64,000 nt of DNA from Schistosoma mansoni (taxonomy: Eukaryota > Platyhelminthes > Trematoda > Strigeidida > Schistosomatidae): the NCBI RefSeq assembly GCF_000237925.1, contig NC_031497.1:16728770-16792769 (forward strand), written 5' to 3'. Positions 35,970 through 49,379 of this stretch are shown piece by piece. The translations under genes and the position numbers were made by a program. The notes beneath the pieces were generated by a model that made no database searches, was not told the origin of the DNA, and worked only from the letters and a program-made list of their open reading frames with translations. The first letter of the stretch is position 1. The number at the start of each line of letters is the position of its first letter.

Positions 35970-37980
35970 CTTTGTGCTAATGAAGGTTCATCATCTCTTG
36001 GACACTGGCGCAGAGGTTCGGTCTTCAGTTTACAGGCGGCGAACGGAGGACGGACCGCCATATACGTACTCCCATTCACAGAAATTTTTCGTTTCATACT
36101 TGTAAGTAACAGTCATTGGAGTAAACCTGCTAAAAGCTATAATCTACTTGTCGACTCAAGCAAACGGAGGTTAGCGGATGGATATACTAAATTATCTTCC
36201 TGTGGAGCTTCCTTTTCGGGCCGTAAGTTATGTCCAATCACATTTAGGCATCAAACTAATTTGCACTTTCAAATAGTACTTGACAAATATCACGAACTGT
36301 ACAAAATATTGTGTACAGTCGCTGATATCACGCATCACATCACGATTTCGGGACCGCTTGCAGTTTCGTAAGAGTATCAACTACCTCCTGAGTAGATACG
36401 ATTATCCAACAACGAATTCAATCACGAAATCGACTCAGGAATTATTCGCTCATCAAAGAGACTATGGGCATCTCCTCTGTATATGATTCCTTAAGCTGTG
36501 TATGAGTGACTGGCGCAAAACTTGCTATCATCAGTGACTTCTCAGGAAAACCACTCTAAACATTGAATTTTAGACAGTTATCCTAAAAGGAATGACCATT
36601 TCATCAAGAATCGACCTGGGTGAAGAGTATGATGGGATCACCATATTTGTGGACGACGATTTTAAAACGACGGTCATCCCTCCCTCCAGACTGTACGCTT
36701 TTTTGGAAGTACCTTTGGATTTAAGAAATACAGCACGAAGTTTTCAGGGATTCATCAGCAACATATTTGAAGGTCTCAGCATTGTGAACACTTATGTCAA
36801 TTAATGTTTGATCGCAAGTTTGTACAAAGAACATCAGGAAATTGTTTTCCAAAAACATAGCCATACCGTGAGCATTCAGAAATGTCAGATCATAAGGGAC
36901 TCTCTAGAACTACTAGGGCATACTTTCGAAGGAAAAGGCATTCACTCTCTGGTAAATAAAGCGCTTGGCACTCTAAATTACCCAGAATTGACCATAGTCA
37001 AACTACTGCACGAGCTAAACAAGCCTGTGTGTTTTTACCGACAGTTTGTACCATATCGCGCGTCTGTGATGGGACCACTTACAGGTCAGTTATGTGAAAA
37101 CGTGGAAATAATCAAACTGGACGACAGTCCGAGGAAAGCATTTACCACAGTACAATGCAATACATTCAAGTCGATTGCTAATATAAACCACCCAAATCAA
37201 TCTGTGGACACTAGTAGTTCGGCAACATGAAGAGTTTAGCAGAAATGGGTGGACGAAACCTAGGGATTTTTCTCGAGACAGTTCCAATACAATGAGTCTA
37301 AGTACAGCACCGCGGCAGAGAACTTCTAGCTTTGAGTGTTCTCTAAGGCAATTTTAATACTCGACAACTACTTGGGACTAAGGACGCTGATTTCAATGCA
37401 GCCTTTCCTACTTTCTTGCCAAGCTCTTAGCAGTCGAAAAATTCTGAACAACCTCCTTCCAGTCACAAGCTAGTAGTTTGGTAAAATAACAGTGAAGATC
37501 TCGCTTTCGGCCTTAGAAAATTATCATGGACTGACGCTTTCTTACTAGCATTACTAGTAATTCGAAATTCCGTGCAAGCCAAAGTTGGACGTACTGCAGA
37601 CGAACTTGTTTGTCTCAAGACACTTGGAATTCTAAGTGAATTTGTAGATTCTCCATGTTTCTCAATGAGTGCCGGTCCAAACTCCGACGTGAACTAGCTT
37701 ACACACTCTATACATTCAATTGAGCGGGATCCCATACAACTGTAATCAACTGATTTCTTCATACAATCTGCCTGACGGTTTTTCACATATTTTTGTACTT
37801 TATTCACTACATCCATTCTCGGATGCTACTTATGAAGGACTCCACGAAGTTTTTCATGGTAACTCGAGGTATTATACGATCGATAAGAACGGAAGTGGAG
37901 ATAGATCCAGCATCCACTGGCTGGAAGCCACTTACTGGGAAGTTAATGCTTTCTCTATCAACTCTCTAATAATACAATAA
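35970..37980 (+). mobile_element. Old Ty3/gypsy-like pol fossil
   Basis: Order along the plus strand: aspartic-protease-like piece (about 35970-36090), reverse transcriptase with thumb (about 36590-37100), RNase H traces, integrase core and C-terminal part (about 37500-37980). The order is that of Ty3/gypsy pol. It carries many breaks and no matching LTR pair was found, so it is old, clearly older than the element at 41474-47894. Confidence 0.75.
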
Positions 37981-39111
37981 ATCTCTATAAAAATAGATAA
38001 TAACGACTCAATCTAGAGGCCGAAACCCAACGGTGCGTGCGAACGAAAATGTTGAAATGACAACCTTACTTCTGATAATAGGAGAAAGGGCTATTGTCAT
38101 AAAAATGTATGCAAGGAGACTTTCACGAATGAGCAAACGTATGCCCTCAACAACCTGTAAAGCAATAAAGAAAAAGGACTGATACGTAGAATACCTAAAG
38201 AACTATTGTTCAGAATAGTTTTATATCATATCCCTTTTACTCTTGTTTTCTCGGTTCTACAACCTTCTGGTTGCATTTTTATCTCCATACTAAAAGTGAA
38301 ATGGTGCAAGTAATCCCTTTTTATTATAGTTTCGTTATTTTAACGCTTCACCTTGCGTAGTTTACAGATTACGTTAGTTTCCTTTCTACCTGCACTCCAA
38401 CCTTGGTGGCTGCTGTCTTCATTTACCGTCATTTAGTTGTTGCCCTTTGAACTGATTATCCTGATTTAACCCGAAAAGGCTAGAATAATATTTCTTGATC
38501 AAACTTAACACCTCTTTTTTCTTTATACTGATGACGGCTTGATTTCTATATGATATATTATTGATTGAACTTTTTAATCCTGTGGTACAACTTTGTGGGG
38601 TGTATGGCCCATTATTGCCATTTGTTCAGTTATTTTTCCCTAATTATTATCTACATTTTTCATGATTGAGACCATTTTCTATCCAAAGATTGTGTTTAGA
38701 ACTTACTTGCTGGAGAAGGCGAATAGCTAGCGCTTCGCATAAGGCTCCCCAGGTAGTCATCATTTTTAATGTTCATAAAGCTCTACCGCTATCATTAGAA
38801 ACGAACCCTAGTGGGAATTTATTAACGCAACTCAGTCAATGAGACAAGTTACTTTGCAATAAATGAAATGGAATTTTCAGAAGGAGTTTTGTGGAGATTT
38901 AGTATTTTTCATAGTTGAAAGCGTGAGTCTAGCTTCAATTGACTCACGCTTTCAACTATGAAATGGAATTGCTCGAAGTAGCTGATCATGATGGTCAAGA
39001 AGTTTTAGTCAGTAATGGCGTTAGAACTAGGGTTAATTATAAGGAGCATCTATCAAAGGCTTCCAGGTCTTATGGGATTCAAGTGAATTATTTCGTCATG
39101 TAAATGAAGAG
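37981..39111. other. Repeat-derived sequence with a perfect hairpin
   Basis: No gene. Contains the 23-bp perfect inverted repeat at 38907-38963 and T-rich unique sequence. Confidence 0.5.
38907..38963. repeat. Perfect 23-bp inverted repeat, 11-nt loop
   Basis: Arms 38907-38929 and 38941-38963 (ending GAAAGCGTGAGTC and starting GACTCACGCTTTC) are exact complements around TAGCTTCAATT. The sequence resembles a SINE tail, so it is probably a snap-back of repeat sequence and not a host regulatory site. Confidence 0.8.
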
Positions 39112-39573
39112 GTGTTAGCGATACTATCACAAGCGTATATGAATCCGCATTTTAAACACGGAAGTCAAGTAGTCATTCCTTGTTCCAAATATAAAGCGGT
39201 TAGGGTGGGAAGGGTTCAACGGCTAGGAATCGAAAAGGTGGAAGGTATTTCCAACTTAATATATGAATGTAGGTTGAGGTGTCTCAACGCATTTCTGCTA
39301 TCTTACCGTAGGGTGCATGACGATTCAACATTGTCTTATCGTAACCGAACGATTATCTTGGTATCATCATGTCTTATCTATTTCTCCCAATTAAGAATTG
39401 GTAATCGAAGAGGTTATTTACCGAAAGTTCAGAAATCGAGATCGAATCGCCTACGTCTAGAGTTTCGTTTCCCACATTGTTTCTTAAATTACTGGAATTC
39501 TCTCCCAATATGCGTGGGTCAATACCTGATAATACACTCAGATAGACTGAATTTTCGTAGAACTACAGATTAA
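39112..39573 (+). mobile_element. CR1-like LINE, C-terminal fragment
   Basis: Open for 153 codons. YECRLRCLNAFLLSYRRVHD, then YFSQLRIGNRRGYLPKVQKS and FPHCFLNYWNSLP match the closing region of CR1/jockey-type reverse transcriptases (L..L.LFSL.YRR.RGDLI, then RFSHRVVN.WNSLP). The 5' catalytic region is absent. Confidence 0.75.
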
Positions 39574-41473
39574 TGCATTTCACTTGACCTCTTATCTCCA
39601 CTTGTGAAGACTGAATACTATGAATTGAGTACGCACTGTACAAACAAAAAGTTTAGGCCGGACGCGGTTCTCAGTTCTCAAACTCTTGCCGTGTCTTTGA
39701 GCAACGAAACTACCATTTTTATTCCAAAGAATTCGTCCTGAACTCAACATTTAGCAGATTAATTTTACTTCAGAGTCTCATCTAAGTTAATAGTTAACTT
39801 TAGTTTTGTCTCAACCTACTATTCGGGTTTTACGGCTTTCCACGTCGAAAGTACCTTAAGTATATTCTAACTTTTTATTCTACTCGTTTTCATTCGTTTA
39901 GAGTCTTCTACCTTCGTAAACTTTTGCTAGGGTTTTCTTCAGAAACTCATATTTCATTTTGGTCATTAAAAGCTCACGTAAGATACCTGAATACCGTTTT
40001 GTTGTTACTAGTGAGGATATACTAAAGCTCTGCACTGCCATAAAATCTGTGATGTTAGACTGTCTCAGTAAAATTGTATCTTCCAGCAAAGATCGTCAAG
40101 TAAAACCGTGGTCCCCAAACTTCTATTGTTGGCTAATGGAGCTCCATCAAAAGGGCTAAAGGGTACCTAAAGTCATCATCAAAAAATGATGAACGGTCCA
40201 TGTATTATCAGGAAGCTAACCAATGTTAGGCCATGCAATATTCCCTCTATATCATCTAACAAGTCAACAAAAGCAACTGAATCCAGACTGCAATCCAACC
40301 ACTAAACGAAGAGGTTTCAAACTTCAACTCACCTGAAAACCTGGGAGAACAGACACAGTTCGCCATGATTCTTCCATTATCAAGCACTCTAAAGATAACC
40401 GTGACCGTACTCCCAATCTGTGAAGCAAAAAACGACGGGATGCTTTGGATAAAGTTTAACAAGGTGCTCAGACTTCCCAAATTTTAGCCACTGACATTTA
40501 CACGGCTTACTAGATGGAAGGGTAGCAGACACTAAGACCATCCATGACTCCGTGTAACATCCACTAACACTGCCGACATAGTTGTCCTGCTGACCCGTCA
40601 CTTGGTGAAATGTGATTGGGATGTGAGAAAGCTGCCTGATATACAATATTCAGAGTGCAGTCTCACCAGAAACTTCCCTAAGTAAGCTCGTGAGACGTTC
40701 TTTCGTGTGAGAAATATCATTTTGCAAGGTGTCATTGTAAGATTCACTTTGAAGGTTTTGGGTGTGGAAATCCCGCCATGCATACATTAGCAAATTGTTC
40801 TTATTGGATTCTTTGGTTGCACATTTTGTTAGTCTTTTTGATGTCATTTGAGATGACAATTTTTATTTTATTACAGTTTTCTCATTTTTCTTTAGCCTTC
40901 ACTGGGTTTCTATGTTTCTTCCCAAACTGTATTTATGTTGTTTTAGTTGGTACCTGATCTTGGCGGGAGCCGTATCGATTGCTCCCTCTTTGATTATGTT
41001 GCTTGGGTTGACTAGGATTGTGCATTTTGATTGTGAATAGAAGCACTTTTCCAGAATTGGAAACACTTTATGTTATAAAGCAACAAACTATCATCTTTTG
41101 AACGGATTTTTATTTGATCTATCCAGAAAGGACGAGGATACTAGACCCCGGCTGATGAAGGTAACCTTCCCATCCCGTCAAATAGCGGTATTTCGTGTCA
41201 ACAGAATTCATTTATCAGCCGAAATCTGCATGCACCCGGGCAGGCCTCTTGAACCATGGATTAAGCAGAAAAGCATATGGGAATTGACCATTCCACCTGC
41301 GTACTGTCAAGAACGGGGGAGAAAAAAAAATGAAGGGGACTACCCACTTGGAAACCCCTCCGTAGATACATTTCATGTCCACTCACATAAGACCGATCCA
41401 GATAAATAGGACAGGTAAGCTCATGGATTTCGAATCGGAAGCATCAACTTCCTACACACGGATTCTGAGAGCT
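39574..41473. other. Repeat-rich, unresolved
   Basis: No host gene seen. The 103-codon frame at 41098-41409 has a PRLMKVTFPSRQ stretch reminiscent of LINE ORF1 or 5' regions, but I cannot assign it. The remaining frames look like chance. Confidence 0.4.
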
Positions 41474-41740
41474 TGTAACAGCTCGGGTTGGTTGGTTAAG
41501 AGTTGACCCCAAACAACCAAGCGAATGCTCAAACAGTATTGTTCAAGTATTCATTCACTTCCTTACTTTGTGTAAGCGTTATATTCCCTATTATCTTATA
41601 TTGAATGTTGAGAGCCTTTGTTTGCCTGAACAGATAATCCCACGCTCCACTGTGACTGCGCGAAGATCGAAATAAAGACCTATTTACTACTTCTCTGGTT
41701 TCTTCTATCAATAGCACGAGGGTTACCTTAAGGCACAAAA
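41474..41740 (+). repeat. 5' LTR of gypsy element
   Basis: 267 bp, about four differences from the 3' LTR. Starts TGTAACAGCTC; preceded directly by AGCT. Confidence 0.92.
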
Positions 41741-41935
41741 GTGGTGGGCCCTTTTTGAACACAAATTTAACCTCATTTCTGTTATTAACTTTTTTTACTT
41801 AATCGTAAAAGTAGACCTGATTACCCGTAAACTAAGTTGAGTATATAACTAGTTTATTCCGTATTATCTTAAGTTATTCGTGTTATAGTAACCATTTTTC
41901 GTGCTAACTTTATTGCTATATTTGTCACATACCTC

Positions 41936-42780
41936 ATGTCAGACTCAATAGAAACCTATAATCTGGAGGATTTGTCACCAGTGGAGATAGACACTGTTAT
42001 GACTACGCAATCCCGACTTCCAGAATTTGATCGTAGTGATCCTGAGTTGTGGTTTGCTCAACTAGAGCATTATTTCACGAGACACAATATCAAATCTGAA
42101 GGGATTCGCTATAGAGACTTGTGTTCTATCCCTCCTCCTTCAGTCGCCAAAGAAGTCCGTGACTTGATTTTAGATCCACCATCACCACAACCATACACCA
42201 TCTTAAGACGAGAGATAATAAACCGTTTATCATTATCAGATAGTCAAAGAATCCAAAGGCTTTTTCAAGGTGAAACACTAGGTGATCGGTCGCCGTCACA
42301 GTTTTTGCGTCACCTCCAAGTGTTAATGGGTGATAACACGGTGGGTGAAGCAGTCCTAAAACAAGGATGGATACAAGCTCTCCCATGCTACGTCCAATAT
42401 TGTTTGGATGCACAAGATCCTGAAACCTCATTATCTCATTTAGCGCGTATAGCCGATAGAATAATGGAGTGAGGTCCTCCAACTGGACCAGGCACAATAA
42501 ATCACACACAAAAAGTAGAATCAGCAAAAGACCCCGTCATAGAAGGACTCATTGCGAGTGTTAAGAGTCTCACTGAGGCTGTCACCAGAATGAAAATGGG
42601 TCATAGAAACAGGAGCAGGTCACCACAACGACCACGATCCAAGTCACAAAACAGGTCACAAATGTCCAGACAACCTGGGCAGTTTTGTTGGTACCACTGG
42701 AAGTTTGGTGTCAACTCAACCAAGTGCATGCAACCATGCGCCTGGCCTAAGCATAATTCTAAGACAGCGGGAAACGAGTA
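41936..42780 (+). mobile_element. gag part of gypsy element
   Basis: Begins MSDSIETYNLEDLSPVEID and contains a capsid-like PEFDRSDPELWFAQLEHYF segment. It is followed by a basic region and a CWYHWKFG..STKC..PC block that stands where gypsy-like elements carry the nucleocapsid finger. Confidence 0.85.
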
Positions 42781-42828
42781 ACCCCTCCCTAGGTCGCGAC
42801 GACTGAGGAGGGGCGCCAAAACAGTCGC

Positions 42829-45800
42829 TTGTTTTATGTTAGAGACAGAAACTCTGGCTTGAATTTCTTGGTGGATACTAGCGCTGCTCTTAGCATCATC
42901 CCTCAAAATAAAACTGAGATTAGTCGAGAAACATCATCAATTACACTTCAAGCTGCAAATAAAACTAAAATTGCGACATTTGGGCAGAAAAACTTAACCC
43001 TAGATTTGGGGTTCAGGAGGCAATTCCCTTGGGTTTTCACGGTAGCCGACTTAGATCTGGCAATACTGGGGATGGACTTTCTGGAGGGATACAAATTTCT
43101 AGTTGACACCAAGAAACGGCGATTAACACTAAAAGAAACTTCGTATTACACAAAAGGCAAAGAAAGTCACATCAGCTCTCTTAACTTGATTCAAACTCCT
43201 CCAGTAACAACAGCGAAATTCCAAGATATACTCGCGGAATTTCCAAACTTAACTAAACCAAACCCACAGCCTTCTAAAGACAAACTAAAAGTAAGTCACA
43301 CTATCAAAACCGAAGGTGCACCGGTTTTTGCAAAACCCAGGAGACTAGCACCAGATAAGCTCAAAATCGCTAGGGCCGAGTTTGATTATATGCTACAACT
43401 GGGTATTATCCGTCCCTCTGAAAGTCAATGGGCATCCCCTTTGCATATGGTCCCAAAGAAGAATGAAGGTGACTGGCGACCGTGCGGGGATTACAGAGCC
43501 CTCAATCGTCAAACCGTACTAGATAGGTACCCAATACCGCATATCCAAGATTTCACAAACGGTTTACAGGGTATGAACATATTCACTAAAATTGACTTAG
43601 TCAGGGCATATCACAATATCCCAGTGGCTGATGAAGATATCCCCAAGACAGCTATTACAACACCCTTTGGCTTATTCGAGTTTGTACGCATGCCATTCGG
43701 CCTGAGAAATGCGGCACAGACATTTCAAAGATTCATAGACAATCTACTTCGAGATATGCCATTTGCGCAGGGGTATATAGACGACTTGTTAATTGCCAGC
43801 CCCGATTTGCAATCACACGAACAGCATGTAAAAACAGTGATAAAAAGACTGGATGAACATGGAATAAACATACATCAAAGTAAGTGTGTTTTCGGTGTTC
43901 AAACTTTAGAATTTCTCGGTCACACAATAAGCCCAGAAGGGATTAAACCGATTAAAAAAGAAGTAGACACCATTAAACAATACCCCATACCTAGTTCTCT
44001 AACACAACTGAGAAGTTCTCTAGGTCTAATTAACTTTTATCGCAGATTCATACCAGGTTGTGCACAATTAATGCAACCTTTGACAGATTCACTAAAAGGA
44101 AAACCAAAAGAATTCAAACTGTCTTCTGACGCTGTCGAAGCTATTAAACAGCTTAAAGATAAACTAGCTCAAGCAACTACGTTGATGTATCCGAATTCTC
44201 TTTCCCCACTTGCTTTGATGGTGGATGCTTCAGATAAAGCAGTAGGCGGTACCCTTAACCAACTGGTTAAAAACGCCTGGAAACCAATTGCTTTCTTCTC
44301 AAAAAGACTCGCTCCAGCAGCGACAAGGTATTCTACCTTCGGGCGAGAACTTCTTGCAATCTACCTAACCATTAAACACTTCCGACACATGTTAGAAGGC
44401 AGGGAATTTATAGTCTTTACGGATCACAAACCACTAACGAATGCACTAAAAGCGAGAGCTGATAAATACTCACCTCGAGAAGTCCGACACCTTGACTATA
44501 TATCACAGTTCACAAGCGATATCCGACATGTCAAAGGTCGGGACAATCAGGCGGCAGATGCTTTATCTAGGCTAGAAATAAACGTGCTACAGCAGTCTAC
44601 AGTAAACTTCGAGACGTTGAGAAACGAACAAGAGCAGGATTTAGAATTACAAAACCTTAAAACAAACAATTCAAGTCTTAATTTAAAACAGTTCCCATCA
44701 CCTGTCGATGGTATTCTAATCTACTGTGACACGACCAAGGCAATGCCGCGACCTTTCGTTCCCAAAAGTATGCGAAAGTTGGTATATAATAACTTTCATT
44801 CTCTGTCTCATCCTGGCGCAAAAGCTTCAACAAAACTAATCAATGCCAGATGTATATGGCCGAATTTGCAGAAGGATGTACACAAATGGGTTAGAGTGTT
44901 CAGCATGTCAACAATCAAAGATAAATCGTCACACAAATTCACCCATAGGTGTTTTCTCGCAACCAGATGCACGTTTTGCCCATGTGCATATCGACTTGGT
45001 AGGTCCTTTACCACGTTCAAACGGTTTTAATTATCTTTTTACATGCATAGATCGATTTACCAGATTCCCTATAGCGGACATCACAGCGGAAACAGTAGCC
45101 AAAGTTTTCATGCAGAACTGGGTAACCATTTTTGGTACACCTATAACAATAACGACGGATAGAGGAGCGCAATTCGAATCCGAACTATTTAATAACTTGG
45201 CTAAACTTCTAGGCTCCAATAGGATACGCTGCACTGCATATCATCCTCAGGCTAATGGGATGGTAGAACGTTTTCACCGTCAGCTAAAAACCGCTCTTAT
45301 ATCTCACTCAAACCCCAATCAGTGGACAGAATTCCTACCGTTAGTTATGTTGGGAATACGAACATCTGTCAAAACTGACGCACAGTGTTCAGCTGCGGAA
45401 CTGGTTTTCGGAACAACTCTGAGACTACCAGGTGAATTTATTAACCCTAACACTAACAGTCAAAAACTTAATTTAGAAAATTATGTAGATCAACTACGGG
45501 ACCACATGTCTAAACTTAAGCCGATTAATACTCGTGAACAATCGCGCGCCGTATATATACCTAAAGACCTAAGCAATTGCACGCACGTCTGGATAAGATG
45601 TGACAAAATAAAAGCACCACTCAGTCCTCCATTTGAAGGTCCTTTCAAAGTCGTCTCAAGAAAATCTAAATATTTCGTGATAGAAAAACATGGAAACATC
45701 GACACAGTAAGTATTGATAGGCTAAAGCCGGCTTATCTAGATCATGAACCACCATACGTGTTGTTAGATCGTTTAACTGACAAATCCATTACGGAATCAA

Positions 45801-45898
45801 AATATAAAGATGATAAATCTTTACAAATGACTAAAACGGTTCGCTGGGCACATCCGATTAGTCAGTCAAGGATGTTGACAGTTTCGGCTGCAAGATAA
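42829..45898 (+). mobile_element. pol part of gypsy element
   Basis: Protease region at the front, then reverse transcriptase ([20 protein letters not shown] and the YIDDLL box), then RNase H ([19 protein letters not shown]). An integrase with zinc-finger and DDE core follows ([38 protein letters not shown]), ending in a GPF-type C-terminal domain. Order and motifs are Ty3/gypsy. Broken, few breaks. Confidence 0.9.
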
Positions 45899-46379
45899 AT
45901 CTAACCACGTAGCTAATCAGACCCTGTATCTACTTAAAAATAATTTTTTTTCCTCATTCCGCCTCACATACAACTCCCCAGACCTTTTACCTTTGATATA
46001 TAAGTGTTATGTTAAATATTTTTTTTAAATACTGGACACATAAGCTAGGTATTCCGAAACGATGGCTGAGGATTTTAATCAAACTCATACAACTAACACT
46101 GGCAAATACAACGAATTCAAAAAGCAACCCAGGCGAGTTTTATAATTTCTTTTTCTGGTTAATTAACTATGTTGGTTGTACTTCTTATATATCTGTATAC
46201 ATTTTTCACGTAGACTGGCTATACATATATACCATATGAACTAATTCTAAAAGTTTTCGGTCGAAGATATGTTTAGTAGCTTGATACGATTAATACTACT
46301 ATTAATAAGTTTTTTTTTAGATAAAACATTTTGGATTAAACCATGATCAAGTACTTATTAAAGTTCTCATCATTTTTTT

Positions 46380-46620
46380 TTCTATAGTATTATTATTAAT
46401 ACAAACAAAGAACTTGTACTGTTCCAATATGGCACCTTGACATATAAATCCGTCCTCTTGTTATCTTTCTCTCATATCTGAGCAACTTATGGCCAACAAA
46501 CGTCGTATTGAAGGGGGTTTTGGTGAACAAAAACGCAGGCCCCAAGCACTCGAACCTCTGCCCTCCTGAATGCTGGACCGTGTGCCTAGCCACTAGACCA
46601 CATCAAACCACGGGGGAATG
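46380..46620 (-). mobile_element. tRNA-headed SINE inside the 3' part of the gypsy element
   Basis: On the minus strand TGTGGTCTAGTGGCTAGGC (A-box region) is followed about 40 nt later by AGAGGTTCGAGTGC (B-box). A body then runs to about 46380. This is a nested insertion if the surrounding 3' region is part of the LTR element. Confidence 0.6.
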
Positions 46621-47627
46621 ACTGCAATTTTTCCTTTTATCGACTAATCATTCACAATACTAATGAGTAATAAGACATACACACTTCTGAGGTGCAAACC
46701 AATTCGTTACTTGGATGAATTGACGAAATATTGCTTCAATATATCATGCATACCTAAATCAAACCAGAAAAGGGTATTTGACACAACTGTACTTGATCCG
46801 CATACTCCACACAATTTTTTTTTGCTTCTTAACCGTATATTCGTTTCCGTTTTGTGGATTACTCCGATGCACTCTTGGTTACGCACCTAGTTGTAAGAGG
46901 CGGTCATCACTGGCTCAAGGTCATGCATTTGATCGATGTCGTTAAAGAGTCCAACATCTAGTAAGTTCACCCTTTTACATATACGCATTACAAAAGAGTT
47001 TTTTTTGTTGTTTTCATGGTTCTTCGTGCACAAGATATCTACACTATGTTTATTTCCTTCCACAATACCAATACGTTCTGGAGGCCAAGCACTTACATGA
47101 ACCGAACAATTATCCATTGCATTTATGTATTTCCATTTTGTATCTTATTATTTTATGCAGGCAGTGGAGCAGTTCTTCAGGTTTGCTTGATTTTCACCAT
47201 TACCTTTGAAGTAGACTCTTCTTTACTTTTTACTTGAGGGCGACTCAAGAGGTAGGTGAGTAAACACCTGATAGCCGGTCTGAGCATCGAAAAATCGTAC
47301 CTCACCAACATGGTGTTGGGTAGCCCGCTAGCGGCACTTCCTCAGATATTCTTATTCCACATTCTCACACTTTCTCTTAAAAGCACGCAGCAAACCGTCA
47401 GCGATAGTTGTAGAAAAGATCACATGCTACAAAATAAGATGACAAGCTAGTAAATGAAGAGACATCCATGGACTATCGTTGAAAGCGTTAGTCGTAACTG
47501 ATTGTAAGTCAAATAGTGAGCGAGTTGATAATTTCGCCTTGGGATGAGAAGTAGAACTAAGGTGTTTTCGATAGATAGGTTAATCGAACCGACGTTCCTA
47601 CGGAAGTCGATTCTAGGGGGAAGCTAA

Positions 47628-47894
47628 TGTAACAGCTCAGGTTGGTTGGTTAAGAGTTGACCCCAAACAACCAAGCGAATGCTCAAACAGTGTTGTTCAA
47701 GTATTCATTCACTTCCTTACTTTGTGTAAGCGTTATATTCCCTATTATCTTATATTGAATGTTGAGAGCCTTTGTTTGTCTGAACAGATAATCCCACGCT
47801 CCACTGTGACTGCGCGAAGATCGAAATAAAGACCTATTTACTACTTCTCTGGTTTCTTCTATCAATAACACGAGGGTTACCTTAAGGCACAAAA
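47628..47894 (+). repeat. 3' LTR of gypsy element
   Basis: 267 bp, same length as the 5' LTR; followed directly by AGCT. Confidence 0.92.
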
Positions 47895-47898
47895 AGCT

Positions 47899-49379
47899 CA
47901 TGGAATAAAGTGCATGAGTTATGCTAACTCAGTATTGCTATCAATACTCATCTGATTGTAATATCTGACACATAAGCATCTTCTCGAATCACGAGGCCGG
48001 GAGCATGCAATGCCCTGCATTTCTGTAGTGGTGTTGGTCCTAACCACATAGCCCTCAAAGCTGAACATGAAATAACTGGGAAAATGAATATTCAACACTT
48101 AACACCGAGAGAAGGTCAACATTAGTTAACGCGAGAATGTAAGGATTCAAAGAGATGGCATTTCCCAGCCTTGCAGACGTGGCCATTCTATATAACTTGC
48201 CTTTACCTACATTACATATATCATTTTATCTTTGGCCTGAATGTGTCCTTTACAAACCTCGAACGTTATATCGCGGATTGTTATCATACGAGAAGTCAGA
48301 ATAGACAATGATGTGACTTCCATGTGAGATTTTATAGATTGTCTCCAAACTATGACATATCTACAATTTTCGGATTAGGTCTATTGCCATAATAGTACTG
48401 ATTACGAAGTGGACTATAATTCTGCATTCCTAGTTTCTCAACAACAGAAGAAACAGGAACAGGGTCCAGAGTTGTCATGTACGGTCACGTTTTCTTGGTG
48501 ACAAATCAAGTGTTCACGCTGTAATTTATCAATCTTGACTGATCTGTATGGCGTCCATTAGGATTGTCTAACACTTTGAGATGTCTAATTGTAGTCGACT
48601 ACAGAAAGCCCACTGCCGACGCCAAATACGGCAGTTGTATTCTGTAGAGTTTATCCGAATCTATTCGTCCCAGATATACTCATATTCCTATTCTGTGAGA
48701 CTTGAATCTTCTTCAAGTCACATTCGCCGACACACAGTTAAACTGGTGGTGACAACTCGTTTCTTTGACCTCGATGAAGATTTGGAACTATTCGAAAATG
48801 TGAGATTAGCAACTCGGTGATGTACGCAAAAGGTACAACTGGGAAGAATATAAGTAAAACAGCGACGACAGTACAAACAGGCAGTTCAAGCAAGCAAAGA
48901 AACAATGAGCAAAAATAAAAGAAGATGGGCTTTAGCATCATACCAAGCTAATCGATGAGTCTGCCCCTAATCCGGAAAGATTAATCTGCCATGCAGTCTT
49001 TCTTCGACAATCGATAATCAGATTGTAGCGTCAAATAAATCCCCAAAATCAATAGCTCTTTAAGTCTTCGACATTTGATGCCGATCGCATTAGTTTTAAT
49101 GGATTCACCTAGCTGAAGGCACCCGGTCATGCATCCGCACCAGATCACGAGTGGGAAAGCCGTGCCTAAGTTCTCCTGCAACCGCTAGACAGTTAGATCA
49201 GTCACTTCTCGATACATTGATAACCTATAAAATTTATCTTCGAACCTCCTAGCTCCTGATTTTTGATTTCACTGAGTGGGCGTGATTCAATTGTAGGTGT
49301 TATTAGTTAAAGTGTTGTCAAACCACAAATACATGGGGCATCTTCAAGATTCTCTCCCAGCACCATGAAAAGTTATGTG
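47899..49379. other. Intergenic, unresolved
   Basis: Short frames on both strands (for example 48581-48820) without known family. Part may be the 5' flank of the LINE that follows. Confidence 0.4.

Larger units (their letters stand above)
41474..47894 (+). mobile_element. Ty3/gypsy LTR retrotransposon, nearly whole
   Basis: Bounded by two 267-bp LTRs (41474-41740, 47628-47894) starting TGTAACAG and ending GGCACAAAA. It is flanked by a 4-bp direct repeat AGCT (41470-41473, 47895-47898). A primer-binding-site-like TGGTGGGCCC lies at 41742-41751 and a purine-rich TAGGGGGAAG just before the 3' LTR. Parts in order are gag, protease, reverse transcriptase, RNase H and integrase, the Ty3/gypsy order. 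The coding part carries about two breaks. The LTRs differ at about four sites by eye, so insertion is fairly recent. About 1.7 kb without convincing coding sequence separates pol from the 3' LTR and holds a SINE. Confidence 0.92.

Noticed and set aside
38907-38963. MicroRNA precursor
   Set aside because: The arms are perfectly paired and SINE-tail-like, with no sign of the bulges usual in animal precursors.
45899-47627. Envelope-like gene downstream of pol in the gypsy element
   Set aside because: No frame there shows a signal peptide, membrane anchor and ectodomain arrangement; a SINE occupies part of it.
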